Below, in pieces: positions 9,597 through 18,674 of a stretch of 64,000 bases of DNA; positions within the stretch are counted from its first letter, which is position 1, and every line of letters begins with the position of its first letter. Both the position numbers and the translations under genes were made by a program. The notes beneath the pieces were generated by a model. That model was not told where the DNA came from and did no database searches. It saw only the letters and a program-made list of their open reading frames with translations. The stretch is taken from the NCBI RefSeq assembly GCF_000717595.1, contig NZ_JNZO01000010.1, forward strand, positions 1 through 64,000, in the 5' to 3' direction. This stretch comes from Streptomyces flavochromogenes (lineage in GTDB: Bacteria > Actinomycetota > Actinomycetes > Streptomycetales > Streptomycetaceae).

Positions 9597-10088
9597 TCAG
9601 GGCCGTTTCGATCCGCGGGCCCGGCGCCGTGTGGTGAGGTACCCGCCCGCGACGGTGGCTCCGATGGCCAGGGCCAGGCCGATGCCGACGCTGAGAACGG
9701 ACGGACCGGATGCTCCACCGATTCCCGCCCGGGTACCGCGGCTCGGGACGACGGGAGCCTGCTGAACGGAACTGGTACTCGGGGTCACCGGCGAGACGGT
9801 AGGAGCGCTCGGGGTCGTCGGCGGGACGGTAGGAGTGCTCGGAGCCACCAGCGGCACAGCGCCTGGGCTGGTGCGCCTGGGCAGCGCTTCGCATGCGATG
9901 CCGTCGTCAGGGCCCTGATCTTCGTCGAGCCGGTTCGGGTCGCTCGTGTCCCGGTCGAACTCCGCCTGGGCGTCTTCCTGGAAGTGGAAGTCGCGGCAGT
10001 CGAGAGCCTGAGCGTGAGCGACGCCGGACAACGGGGCGACAGAGACGATCGCCAGGGCTATGCCGGCGACCAGGCTGCGACTGCTCAT
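9597..10088 (-). CDS. secreted, membrane-anchored Excalibur calcium-binding protein
   Basis: 163 residues. The start ATG follows an AGGAGGA ribosome-binding site at 7-base spacing, which decides against the upstream in-frame ATG. An N-terminal signal ([19 protein letters not shown]) precedes a short Excalibur domain with a conserved Cys pair and a calcium loop ([13 protein letters not shown]). A Thr/Pro/Ser-rich stalk and a C-terminal transmembrane helix ([17 protein letters not shown]) with a basic tail follow. The protein is probably displayed on the outer face of the membrane or in the wall. Excalibur domains bind calcium; the precise role is unknown. Confidence 0.85.
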   Translation of the reverse strand: MSSRSLVAGIALAIVSVAPLSGVAHAQALDCRDFHFQEDAQAEFDRDTSDPNRLDEDQGPDDGIACEALPRRTSPGAVPLVAPSTPTVPPTTPSAPTVSPVTPSTSSVQQAPVVPSRGTRAGIGGASGPSVLSVGIGLALAIGATVAGGYLTTRRRARGSKRP

Positions 10089-10380
10089 CGGAAGTCCTCC
10101 TGGGTGCTGTGCGAGCGTCATCCCACGCTATGAGCGGCCGATGCTCGGAGCGCGCGACGCTAGGCCGAATGAGCCCCGCTGTACGCGGTCACAGGCCGTT
10201 CCCCGTAGGGCGAGAAGGCCCTCGCCGACTACGAACCGCACACCAGCGGAGCCGGCTGACTGCGGCAGAGGACTCCGCCGTGCAAGTCGTGGAGTGTGAG
10301 GTAGCCAGGTCGCTGGCACGGCTCGTCAGGTCGAAACCCCTGTCGTGTTTCAAGACGGAGTACACGCTTACAGTGTCGGC

Positions 10381-10812
10381 ATGCCGCTGAGTCACATAGT
10401 CCTCTCGTCTGGTCGTTCGATCGAGCTCGCTGAACTGCGGATGTCCTCGACCTATGGAGGCCTGCTGGAGGGTTACCCGTTCAAACGCATCAACGACATG
10501 AGGGTCAGCGGCCTCCAGCGGCAGGCTGAACGTGAGTTTTCCTATGCGCCGGTCCATCTCGTACCGCCCCGCCGCGAGTACCCAGACCGCACCGCCGGTG
10601 CTTTCGGCCCTGTCGAGACGCTGCCTTCGGTGGCCTGCATCGGCTCCTTCCGGTCGGCAGTGGTCGCTCCTGAGCTCGACCCGGTGCTGCATCGCTCCGC
10701 GCTCACCGTGGTCTGGTTCCAACCCACACCGGACATCCCGTCGCGCGAAGATGCCGATCTCGCGCTTCGTGACATTCGCTGGGAGGATCTGGCCCAGGAC
10801 TACGAGCTCTAG
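10381..10812 (+). CDS. hypothetical protein, 143 aa
   Basis: A soluble protein beginning MPLSHIVLSSGRSIELAELRM. The ATG at 10381 is 7 bases after TACAGT (10369-10374), matching a leaderless Streptomyces promoter, so it is preferred to the upstream in-frame ATG at 10345. The C-terminus (DADLALRDIRWEDLAQDYEL) is acidic and helical. I do not recognise a family. It is followed within 15 bases by an opposing transposase fragment, so the insertion may have removed whatever lay downstream. Confidence 0.7.
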   Translation: MPLSHIVLSSGRSIELAELRMSSTYGGLLEGYPFKRINDMRVSGLQRQAEREFSYAPVHLVPPRREYPDRTAGAFGPVETLPSVACIGSFRSAVVAPELDPVLHRSALTVVWFQPTPDIPSREDADLALRDIRWEDLAQDYEL

Positions 10813-10825
10813 CGACGCGTGCTGA

Positions 10826-11050
10826 TCACAGCCACTCGTTGATGGCCGCGATGAGAGGGTTGCCTCGTAGCGGCCGGCGAGCTTGTCGTAGCGGCTGGCG
10901 ACGGCGCCGCTTGAGACGGCTGATCCCGCACTCGACCGCATGGCGTTCGCGGTGGTCGACCGAGTCGCAACGCTGCGGCCGGCCGCAGCGGGACCTGGAA
11001 GGACGACGGGCGCGGTCGTCGGGCGGAAGGCCTCTCACCTGGAACGCCCC
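10826..11050 (-). pseudogene. IS5-family transposase C-terminal fragment, frameshifted
   Basis: Read on the minus strand, one frame gives the DDE-region end (HRERHAVECGISRLKRR), a second frame continues it (VASRYDKLAGRYEATL), and the first frame resumes with LIAAINEWL and a stop. This matches the usual C-terminus of an IS5-type transposase interrupted by two frameshifts. The catalytic N-terminal part is absent and no inverted repeats were identified. Inactive relic. Confidence 0.75.
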
Positions 11051-11445
11051 CAGGTCGTCCGCCGTGCTGTGGGTGCAGCCGTCATGCAGAAGAAGGGTGA
11101 GAAGCAGCAGGCCTGCTGACACCCCGCCCGGCGTGCGCACGCGGGCGCGTAGGCGGACGATGAAGGGAGAGCCCGCCCGGGACGCCGTCGCACGTTGCAC
11201 CGGGCGGGTGCCCCATGTCGAGGACTCATGCGCATGGCCCTCCCGGCCGTGTTGAGGTCAGCTGAAACTCTGAAGCCTCTGCGACTCGACCAAGCAGCCG
11301 AGTCCGATCTCCATGATCCGGGAACTCGGCGTGGCACGAGGGACAGCGGACACTGCCCACGTGCGGACGGTTGCGACGGCTCCAGGTTGCCGACCGCCGA
11401 GAAAATCCGTTGGCACCACGACCTTCAGATGATCCCATTGCACGG

Positions 11446-12261
11446 GTGACCACTCTTCCGCCGCCGGCCCGCCTGTTCTCCCTGCCGGTGCAGGACCCGC
11501 GTGTCCGCGGCGTCGTTCCTGACTTCGCGGACATGGACGCGCTGGTGGCCGACCTCGTTCTGCCCGACGGCGCGTCGATGCACGTCATGAGCGCGCTGGA
11601 AACGTCCCGCGAGCTCATCCGACACTCCTACTACCGGTACGAGTTCGCCACCGTCGCCGTCACGCATTCTCTCATCGCCTTGGAGCACGTCCTCGGCGAG
11701 CGGCTGGAGCTGAGCGGACCGCTCCACACCCTGATCGAGCGAGCCACAGTCACCGGACTCATCACAGCCGACCTCGCGGCCGAACTCGACCGCGTCCGAC
11801 GACTGCGCGACAGTCTCACGCAAGGCACTGTGACGAGCGCCGCCCTCAACCCGACCGGGGCCGTCGCCATGGTGCGGGTCGTCTTCGATGCGGTCGACCT
11901 TCTTCTTCGCCCACCCGCTGCGGTCGCCGGGGCAGCCGTCCACACGGGCTCGCTACAGCCTGAAGACCAGCTCGCCCTGCTGTGGGACGAACACCGGCGC
12001 TCGCCGTACCCCGACAGCTTCCGGGGCATCGACGTCGAGGGCGTGGAGCTGATCCTTCTGGATTCCGACGTCGCCGGCCTCGTTCAGAGAGAGCTGAACG
12101 GTGGCCTCGACGACAGTGGCATCGCCATCCTCTGGGCGTGCATTGCCGACCTCGACAAGATCGTGACCCTGATCAACTCGGAGTACTGCGCCTCCTACTT
12201 CGCGAAACTCCGGACGATGGCCAAGGTCGCAGCAGCACGCCACATCCCCACCGCGACCTGA
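11446..12261 (+). CDS. hypothetical helical protein (HEPN/DUF4145-like appearance)
   Basis: About 271 residues from the GTG at 11446; an in-frame TTG at 11371 is an alternative start and neither has a clear ribosome-binding site. The N-terminal half is a helical bundle (YRYEFATVAVTHSLIALEHVL, then DRVRRLRDSLTQG) in the size and style of HEPN/DUF4145 domains, but the RxxxxH active-site motif of nuclease HEPNs is not seen. The second half is acidic and ends with a helical segment near DLDKIVTLIN. The function is unknown. It sits between a transposase relic and a transporter fragment. Confidence 0.65.
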   Translation: MTTLPPPARLFSLPVQDPRVRGVVPDFADMDALVADLVLPDGASMHVMSALETSRELIRHSYYRYEFATVAVTHSLIALEHVLGERLELSGPLHTLIERATVTGLITADLAAELDRVRRLRDSLTQGTVTSAALNPTGAVAMVRVVFDAVDLLLRPPAAVAGAAVHTGSLQPEDQLALLWDEHRRSPYPDSFRGIDVEGVELILLDSDVAGLVQRELNGGLDDSGIAILWACIADLDKIVTLINSEYCASYFAKLRTMAKVAAARHIPTAT

Positions 12262-12497
12262 CCCATGACGCCGAGACCAGGTTCGGTGTCCGGAGAGCAT
12301 TACGCAGGCTGAAGTGCCGGCCCAGGCAGGGTAGTGGCCCGGACGCCGATGAGCAGGGCCGCTGCGGAGGACGGTGGGTACTCCCTGCCCCCGGGGCGCC
12401 GTCCCCCCCCCAGCCCGCCGAGATGCCCCACCCGTCGCATACGGCTGCAGCTTGCCTCAACCATCACCCGAAGCGGTCGTCGAGGCGGAGGTCGCCC

Positions 12498-12680
12498 TCG
12501 CTTCGGGGAACGATCGCCTTCTCTGTCGCCTTGATCAGTTTCGGCCTTGACTCGGCCATCGAGGTCACTTGTCTCCTCTTCTTCTTCTCCTCCGTTGCCG
12601 TCTGGCAATTCTTCGCCCGTGACCTTGCCGTGCTTGCGGCGTACGTCCGTGCCAGTCAGGCAGACGAGCCAGGCTCGTAG
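12498..12680 (+). pseudogene. fragment of a cation transporter
   Basis: About 55 codons read VALISFGLDSAIEV, then SSVAVWQF and LAAYVRA, which resembles transmembrane segments 2-4 of actinobacterial cation-diffusion-type transporters. There is no plausible start, the metal-binding N-terminus and most of the protein are absent, and a loop seems deleted between WQFFARD and LAAYV. This is a short relic, and the assignment rests on a few motifs only. Confidence 0.4.
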
Positions 12681-12754
12681 CGCGCGGTGTGACTGACTGT
12701 TGTCCGAAACAGGCTGCTGGCAGACTGGCCGGCGATCTGCCGAAGGAGCACCTC

Positions 12755-13843
12755 GTGTCGATGATTCACCGCCTGCGCAGCGCCGTCCGCCGGACATACC
12801 GGCGTGCCGTGGACCTCAGTCACCCGTCGCGTTCGCCGCTCGGCAGCGCGGTGGTCAACTGTGTGGTCTACAGGGACGGGGTGCGGCAGGACGGCGTCCG
12901 GTCGGTGGAGGAGACCGTGCGGCGCGTGCGGAAGTCGGGCGACGGCTTCGTGTGGATCGGTCTGCATGAACCGGAGGAGAAGGAGTTCGCGGGGCTGGCC
13001 GAGCTGTTCGAGCTTCACCCGCTGGCAGTGGAGGACGCCGTCCACGCTCACCAGCGGCCGAAGCTGGAGCAGTACGACGACGTTCTGTTCGCCGTTTTCA
13101 AGACGGTGCGTTACGTGGAGCACGACGAGCTCACCGCCACCAGCGAGGTGGTGGACACCGGCGAGCTGATGGCCTTCATCGGGCCCGACTTCGTCATCAC
13201 CATCCGCCACGGCGGGCATGGCTCGCTCGGCCCGCTCCGTGAGGCTCTGGAGTCGGTGCCCGAGCAGCTCGCGAAGGGGCCATCCGTGGTGCTGCACGCG
13301 ATCGCGGACCATGTCGTCGACGACTACCTCGCCGTCACGGAGGCCGTGCAGGACGACCTGGACGCTATCGAGACCGCGGTCTTCTCCGAGCAGGGACACC
13401 GCAGCGACGTCGGCCGGATCTACCAGCTCAAGCGCGAGCTCCTCGAACTCAAGCGGGCCGTGGCACCGCTGGGTCGGCCGCTCCAGCGGCTGGCGTCCGA
13501 GCCGGTGCCGATCATCGCGGCCGAGATACGCGCGTACTTCCGCGATGTGGCCGACCACCTTGCGCGGGTCACCGAGCAGGTCGCCTCGTACGACACCCTG
13601 CTCGACTCGATCCTTCAGGCCCACCTCGCGCAGGTGACCGTCGCGCAGAACGAGGACATGCGCAGGATCACCGCCTGGGCCGCCATCATCGCGGTCCCGA
13701 CCATGGTCTGCGGCGTCTACGGCATGAACTTCGAGCACATGCCCGAGCTGCGCTGGACCTACGGCTATCCCCTGGTCCTCGGCGTCATGACTGTCGCCTG
13801 CTTCGTCATCCACCGCGGCTTCCGCCGCAACGGCTGGCTCTGA
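12755..13843 (+). CDS. corA: CorA-family magnesium/cobalt transporter
   Basis: 362 residues. The GTG start is 6 bases after AAGGAG (12743-12748). The N-terminal domain (about 20-230) is the cytoplasmic funnel typical of CorA, including LHPLAVEDAVHAHQRPKLEQYD. A long stalk helix leads to two C-terminal transmembrane helices (about 303-320 and 335-355), with the ion-selectivity signature YGMN near 320 followed by an acidic/aromatic loop (FEHMPEL). CorA pentamers import magnesium down the membrane potential. The length is normal for the family. It is a single-gene unit flanked by relics and noncoding DNA. Confidence 0.95.
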   Translation: MSMIHRLRSAVRRTYRRAVDLSHPSRSPLGSAVVNCVVYRDGVRQDGVRSVEETVRRVRKSGDGFVWIGLHEPEEKEFAGLAELFELHPLAVEDAVHAHQRPKLEQYDDVLFAVFKTVRYVEHDELTATSEVVDTGELMAFIGPDFVITIRHGGHGSLGPLREALESVPEQLAKGPSVVLHAIADHVVDDYLAVTEAVQDDLDAIETAVFSEQGHRSDVGRIYQLKRELLELKRAVAPLGRPLQRLASEPVPIIAAEIRAYFRDVADHLARVTEQVASYDTLLDSILQAHLAQVTVAQNEDMRRITAWAAIIAVPTMVCGVYGMNFEHMPELRWTYGYPLVLGVMTVACFVIHRGFRRNGWL

Positions 13844-14530
13844 CGTCCATGGGCCGTTCCGCCGTATACGGGCCGTTCCGAGCATGGCGACGGACGCTCG
13901 CAGCCTGTTTACCGCGGCTTTCGCAGTCTTGGTCCGCCGCCCATCGGTTTCGTCCTGTCGGGCGGCAACGCCCGTGACTGCTCCGAGCAGGTGATGGTTC
14001 CGCCAACGTGCTTGGCGCCGGGCCGATGCGGCCCGGCAGATGGTGATCGTCTGCATTCCGGCGCCGGTGACCTGTCCAGGAACGGAGTGACGTAGGTGTA
14101 CGTACGAGCGCGTCAGGACCACCAGGAACGTCTGAGGCGGTGCGAAACGCGTGGTGACACCCTTCAGGATGCCGCGCGGCACACCCAGGCGGGCAGCCTC
14201 AACTGGCGGCAGCGACGGCATCGTCAGGACGAGCGTGATCAGCACCGCGACGCTGAGGACCCCATCGCGGCGCAGCCGGGCAGTGCTCGGCCTGGCGCTC
14301 GTATCGGCCGTGCGGGCGACGGCAACCGCTCAGCCAGGACGTCGTGCGCTCGACCGTCCGCGATGTCGGCCGTCGCAGGGGTCGAGCACCGCGTCCCTTG
14401 AGCCCGGTGTCTGGGACGTTGGGGTGGCCTGAGGCCGGGTGGGCGGCGTGGTTCCTGCTTCGGCCGGTGCCCTTTCCTATGGTCGGGGCAGGCGCGGCAG
14501 TGGGCCGGCCGCTGAGACTGATGGGGAGCC
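13844..14530. other. intergenic stretch without a supported gene
   Basis: About 690 bases between corA and the NHL-repeat gene. Frames on both strands are short or arginine/proline-rich with no motif or ribosome-binding site. The last 60 bases should hold the promoter of the NHL gene, but I could not pick clear hexamers. Confidence 0.5.
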
Positions 14531-15472
14531 ATGGCAAGTACGACGGCCGGGTCCGGAACGGTGACTTTCGCGCCCTCGATGGGGCGTGCCTCGCGCCGAT
14601 GGGCCCGTCGGCTCGCCGCCGCGGTGGGTTTCGTAGCGCTGTGCACGCTGCCCATGACGACAGCGGGTGCGACCCCGTCGCAAGGCGGTCGGCCCTCCGC
14701 GCATGCGCCCCTGTACGTGTCCGACTACGGCAACAACCAGGTCGTCACCCTGCCCGCGAGGGGCGACGACCAGACGCCCGTGCCCTTCGAGGGGCTCGTA
14801 CGGCCGACGGGCATGGTCGGGGACGTAGACGGCCGCCTCTACGTGTCGGACACCGGCAACAACCGTGTGGTCGTGATGCCGGCGCACGGGAGCGGCCAGT
14901 CCACCGTTCCCACCGACGGCCTCTCGCGCCCTCTGGGGCTCGCATGGGACCGGGCGGGGAACCTCTACATCGCCGACAGCTTCAACGACCGGGTCGTGAA
15001 GGTGTCCGTGGCCAGCGGCACCCAGACGACCGTACCGACCACAGGGCTGCTGCACCCCTGGGGGCTGGCGCTGGATGCCGCCGGGAATCTGTACATCGCT
15101 GACTTCGTCAACGACCGCGTCGTCAAGGTGGCCGGTGACGGGAGCGGCCAGTCCACGATCCCCACCGTCGGCCTCTCCCAGCCGACCGGGCTGGCACTCA
15201 GTGCGGCGGGGGACCTCTACGTCGCCGACAGTGGCAACAACCGCGTCGTGAAGATCGCGGAGAGTGGTGGCCAGACCACCGTTCCCACCAGCGGTCTCAG
15301 CGACCCGCTCGGTCTCGCGCTCGACGGCTGCGGCGGCCTGTACATCGCCGACGGGTTCAACAACCGGGTGGTCCGCGTCGAGGAGGCAGGCGGCGGCCAG
15401 ACCACGCTCCCGACCACCGGCCTGAACACGCCGACGGGCCTCGCCTTCCTGCCGACGGGCACCCGAGCCTGA
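14531..15472 (+). CDS. secreted NHL-repeat beta-propeller protein
   Basis: 313 residues. The ATG follows a GGGGAG ribosome-binding site. An N-terminal twin-arginine-like/Sec signal (ASRRWARRLAAAVGFVALCTLPMTTAGA) precedes six similar repeats of about 42 residues. Each has an LYVSDxGNNRVV or LYIADxxNDRVV strand, a TTVPT(x)GL turn and an RPTGL/HPWGLALD strand, forming a six-bladed NHL propeller that occupies almost the whole mature protein. Such propellers occur alone or as the sensor domain of PknD-type kinases. Here it is free and extracellular. It probably binds a partner or polymer; the ligand is unknown. Confidence 0.9.
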   Translation: MASTTAGSGTVTFAPSMGRASRRWARRLAAAVGFVALCTLPMTTAGATPSQGGRPSAHAPLYVSDYGNNQVVTLPARGDDQTPVPFEGLVRPTGMVGDVDGRLYVSDTGNNRVVVMPAHGSGQSTVPTDGLSRPLGLAWDRAGNLYIADSFNDRVVKVSVASGTQTTVPTTGLLHPWGLALDAAGNLYIADFVNDRVVKVAGDGSGQSTIPTVGLSQPTGLALSAAGDLYVADSGNNRVVKIAESGGQTTVPTSGLSDPLGLALDGCGGLYIADGFNNRVVRVEEAGGGQTTLPTTGLNTPTGLAFLPTGTRA

Positions 15473-15476
15473 AAGA

Positions 15477-15503
15477 CCACGATCCGGCGCCTTCGGATCG
15501 TGG
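15477..15503 (+). terminator. hairpin after the NHL-repeat gene
   Basis: Ten-base perfect arms (CCACGATCCG at 15477-15486 and its complement at 15494-15503) around a 7-base loop, starting four bases after the stop codon. Confidence 0.75.
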
Positions 15504-15535
15504 GCACGCCTGGGGCCTGTCCCTTTGATGGGACT

Positions 15536-15793
15536 CTAAGGGCGCCATTCCTCGCGGTAGTCCGCATGCTCGTCGTAGGACTGCGCTAGAACGCGGAGCG
15601 TGTAGGTGGTTCCGTCGAAGCGTGGCTCTGCGGGCTCCATCGCCTCGTAGGCCTGCGCAAGCATGCTGATCAGGTCGAGCATGGGCAGGTGACTGCCGAG
15701 GATGGCCTCTCCGCCGAAGCGGTAGGCCACCTCGGCGTAGGCATGGTTGTCGGCCTCGTTCCGGGCGTGAATGAACTTCAGTAGGTCGTCCAT
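15536..15793 (-). CDS. DUF6221 family protein
   Basis: 85 residues from the ATG beginning MDDLLKFIHARNEAD; an in-frame ATG 17 codons upstream is possible but does not fit the family start. The N-terminal MDDL..F..AR and the C-terminal LRVLAQSYDEHADYREEWRP are the hallmarks of this small streptomycete family. The function is unknown; homologues are often found near immunity-type and phage-related genes. It is the last of four minus-strand immunity-like genes (15.5-17.9 kb). Confidence 0.8.
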   Translation of the reverse strand: MDDLLKFIHARNEADNHAYAEVAYRFGGEAILGSHLPMLDLISMLAQAYEAMEPAEPRFDGTTYTLRVLAQSYDEHADYREEWRP

Positions 15794-16054
15794 GAAGTGA
15801 TCATCGTGCACTGAATGGCAGAGGAGCGAGGATCCGTTCCCCATGGCCGTCGACGGCCCACCTGATCAGCCGTGGGCGAGCCGTCTGGAACGATCAGAGC
15901 TCTTCCGGCACGTCACGCCAGGGCAAGCACGTGCGGTACCTCCACGCGATGGCCTCACGGGTGCGGCGGTGGTCGGCCCACCGTCGGCCGCGGACCTGAT
16001 CTGCGCGCGCTCCGCTCTGCGCCGACCCGGTCGATGCCGTTCCGATCGGGGGCT

Positions 16055-16618
16055 CTACCAGATGCCGTGCTCGAGCTCTTCGAGGGAGAGGATCCACTGG
16101 GAGTCCTCGCTTTCGAACGGGGTGGGGTCGAAGGCTTCGACGACTTCGCGGAACCGGGCGGCCAGTACCCCGGGGTCGACGTCGTCTTCGTGGTCGTTCT
16201 CGAGTCTCCGGAGTTCGACGAGGGCGAAGACGAGCGACTCGATGTCGCGGTGGAGCTCGATGCAGCCGACTGCGCCTTCGGGGAAGGCGTAGATCTTGCC
16301 GGACTTCGGGTCCAGTGCGAGCAGCGAGGTGAACAGGTATCCCAGACTCCACCATGAGCGGCTCTCGAGGGGGCACCGCATGCCGTAGTGGTCGAAGCGG
16401 CTGCCGAGTGTGATCGCGTCGACGTCCGGACCGTAAGGGTCTTCGATGTCCAGGCGAGAGGTGAACACCTCGGAGGTCGGGAGCCCGACGGTGCTCAGGA
16501 AGCCGGCGGTGCGTGCGTCCAGGCCGGCGATGCGACTGTGCGGGAAGTAGGTGACGCCATGCAGTCCGTAGGCATTGGTCACGCTCTGAGGGGTTACGGT
16601 GAGGTTCACTTCCAGCAT
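16055..16618 (-). CDS. SUKH-4 family immunity protein
   Basis: 187 residues from the ATG beginning MLEVNLTVTPQSV. A GGAG about 10 bases upstream supports it over the in-frame ATG at 16645 (nine residues longer). The C-terminal half has the SUKH-4 pattern: LFTSLLALDPKSGKIYAF, a CIELHRDIESLVFAL helix and a final acidic segment. SUKH proteins neutralise nuclease and deaminase toxins of contact-dependent or Rhs systems. No toxin gene is adjacent, so this is an orphan immunity gene, possibly protecting against toxins of relatives. Confidence 0.85.
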   Translation of the reverse strand: MLEVNLTVTPQSVTNAYGLHGVTYFPHSRIAGLDARTAGFLSTVGLPTSEVFTSRLDIEDPYGPDVDAITLGSRFDHYGMRCPLESRSWWSLGYLFTSLLALDPKSGKIYAFPEGAVGCIELHRDIESLVFALVELRRLENDHEDDVDPGVLAARFREVVEAFDPTPFESEDSQWILSLEELEHGIW

Positions 16619-16731
16619 CTGGCGCTCCGGAACGGAAGGCGGCATGGGTACCGCGCGGTGAAAGCAGTACGAATGGACACCGGTCGTTCCGTACGACCGT
16701 GGCCCCCGCAGTAACTCGCCTTTCTGGCTGC

Positions 16732-17307
16732 TCAGTCCTGATTGATCGTCTGCAGCGCTTCGTCCCAGACATTGCCTCCGTCTGCCCAGGTCCAGAGCCA
16801 GTGGCGCAGCGACGACGTCGCGTAACGCAGGCCGTCGTGAGGTTCCTGTCCCCACTCCGGCACCCAGCCGTCGGCGTCGTAGAGCAGCACCGGGTGGTCG
16901 ACCGCCATCAGCGAGACGTACCACTCCATGCTGCAGCCACCGCCTGTCAGAAAGAACCACGACCGCGGCGGTGCCCAACCGGGGCGCTGGTCATGGATGG
17001 TCAGCGCGCAGTGCCAGTCCGTCAGGGTTCCGGGCGGCCGATGGCCGTCTGTCAACGACGCCAGGCCTCCCTCTGGTCCGAATCCTCCGTCACCGATCTC
17101 GGTGTAGATGCGCCGCAGCAGGTCGGGGAGGCGATACCCGATCTTCTGCTCCGCGCGCTCCAGCTCGGACAGGGCAAGCGGGGGAAACGGCCCCGTCGGC
17201 ATGGCAGTGGGGTAGGGGACCACTCCTCCGGCACCCCATGCGAGGGCGTGAAGTCTCTCCAACAGCGCGTCGTCATCTGCGGCAGTGTGGTGGGCAGGAG
17301 GGGTCAC
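16732..17307 (-). CDS. SMI1/KNR4 (SUKH-1) family protein
   Basis: About 191 residues from the GTG at 17307; the frame extends to a GTG at 17400 and neither start has a good ribosome-binding site. The domain signature is clear: FPPLALSELERAEQKIGYRLP, then DLLRRIYTEIGDGGFGP. A long C-terminal half with paired Trp residues (WVPEWGQEP, HWLWTWADGG) follows. The family includes immunity proteins against secreted nucleases and cell-wall regulators in yeast. It lies 113 bases upstream of the SUKH-4 gene in the same orientation, within a row of immunity-type genes. Confidence 0.85.
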   Translation of the reverse strand: MTPPAHHTAADDDALLERLHALAWGAGGVVPYPTAMPTGPFPPLALSELERAEQKIGYRLPDLLRRIYTEIGDGGFGPEGGLASLTDGHRPPGTLTDWHCALTIHDQRPGWAPPRSWFFLTGGGCSMEWYVSLMAVDHPVLLYDADGWVPEWGQEPHDGLRYATSSLRHWLWTWADGGNVWDEALQTINQD

Positions 17308-17469
17308 GCAGCGGGAGTCCAGTGCGAAGCGCTTCCAGCACCGTGGCGGTGGACCTGATTGATCCGTGCCTGTTCTGACGGGCCGATCACTGATGGTCAC
17401 GCGCCGTGCCTGATGGCCGTCTGCGGCGGCGAGGGACTGTGGTCGGTTCGGCGTACGCGGTTGCTCCCG

Positions 17470-17910
17470 TCAGCGGGGCATGCGCCGTTCGAGTTCCCGT
17501 GCCTTCTCGCGCAGGCCCGCAGCCCAGGCTCCGCCGTCTGCCGGGGCGGACATCCCGGTGACGTTGGAAACCTGCACGTCTTCGAACGGGGCTTCAGGGG
17601 TGGCTCTGTGCTGTGCCCAGTCCACCGTGATCCCTGCGCGTTCAGCAAGAACCAGCACTGTGGCAGTGAACCCATCGGAAAGCGCGAGCCAGATGGCGTG
17701 GCTCGTTCTTCTGTGCTCTGCCAGGAGGGCGTTGACGAAGGTCTCGAAGGTGTCGGGGCTGATCTGGCACTCGTCGTTCTCCATCGGGCTTATGCCCGAG
17801 GGGAGTTCCAGCTCCGCCTCGAAGACCGCCACTTGGCGCTGGAACATACGAGAAGCTCCATTGGACGGGTTCCAAAGGGTCTCTTCGCCTAGGTCGAAGT
17901 ACTGGCTCAT
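17470..17910 (-). CDS. DUF6086 family protein
   Basis: 146 residues from MSQYFDLGEETLWNPSNG; the ATG has an AAAGG element about 7 bases upstream. The N-terminal YFDLGEETLWNPSNGASR block and the internal MENDECQI segment are characteristic of DUF6086. The family has no experimental function known to me. The acidic, compact character and its position at the head of a row of SUKH and DUF6221 genes suggest an immunity role. The first 163 bases downstream separate it from the SMI1 gene. Confidence 0.85.
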   Translation of the reverse strand: MSQYFDLGEETLWNPSNGASRMFQRQVAVFEAELELPSGISPMENDECQISPDTFETFVNALLAEHRRTSHAIWLALSDGFTATVLVLAERAGITVDWAQHRATPEAPFEDVQVSNVTGMSAPADGGAWAAGLREKARELERRMPR

Positions 17911-17987
17911 CGCGGCGCCTTTCAGCTGGTCAGGACAGGCCAGCGTATCCAGTCGGAAGGTCGCCGTCGTCTGGGTTGTCTCCTGGC

Positions 17988-18092
17988 CGGACGCCGCTGG
18001 CGGATGAGGGTCGCGGCGAGGGTGACAACGGCGACGACGTGTTCAGGGTTGCGTTCGTAGCGGCGGTGCAGTCCGCGACAGTCGGCCGGCCA
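17988..18092 (-). pseudogene. IS5-family DDE transposase C-terminal fragment
   Basis: About 35 codons read WPADCRGLHRRYERNPEH and then a hydrophobic LAATLI stretch. This is the C-terminal signature of streptomycete IS5-type transposases (RxLxxRYER...xxFLxLA.xLI). The catalytic region and inverted repeats are missing. It lies just upstream of the DUF6086 gene. Confidence 0.65.
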
Positions 18093-18509
18093 GGAGACAC
18101 GGCTCTCTCGGCTACCCACGGTCACCGTTCCCTACGCCGCCTCCGCCTCGCGGGCGCTCACCCCCGTCGGCGGCACCACTCGCCGCGACAGCACCCATCA
18201 CTCGTCCGTCACCATCCGCTCAACCGGATCCGTCAAGTGCGGTTCAACGACTCGGTGCCGACCGTGCCTGCTGCGCATGTGCTGAGCTTCTTCGATTGCG
18301 TGTACGTGAGCGGCATCTTTGAGCGAAGAATCGTGCAGAACAGCTGTTACGCGGTCGGGTCACGCGGTTGGCGGAGTGCGATGGTCGGGCGCGGCGGTTG
18401 CGCGCCTCGGTGTGGAAGGGCTTGTGGTTGATCGCTGAACGGGTGGGTGTAGCCGTCAGAGATTGTCAGGGTCACGTCTGTCGCGTATGCGTGTCAGATG
18501 CAGCCGATA

Positions 18510-18535
18510 GTTACGGAAATGTCCGTATCCGGTAA
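18510..18535 (+). promoter_or_regulatory. nested dyad upstream of the lamin-tail gene
   Basis: TACGGA-AATG-TCCGTA (18512-18527) is enclosed by GTTAC (18510-18514) and GTAAC (18531-18535). The symmetry and size suit a repressor operator. It lies about 140 bases before the start codon at 18675. Confidence 0.45.
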
Positions 18536-18674
18536 CTGGTCGAGGTCGGCATTTCGGCGGGGTCGGCGGGGCGGCAGAGTTCGGGTCCTCGGCCCAGCAC
18601 CGGACCGGGACCCGCACCCGCTCTCGCCAGCCGCAACCGGCTGGTGGAGCACTGTTCTTGAGGAGACATCACCC

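Noticed and set aside
12656..14245. 529-codon minus-strand frame opposite corA
   Set aside because: Shadow of corA; the part beyond corA has no motif.
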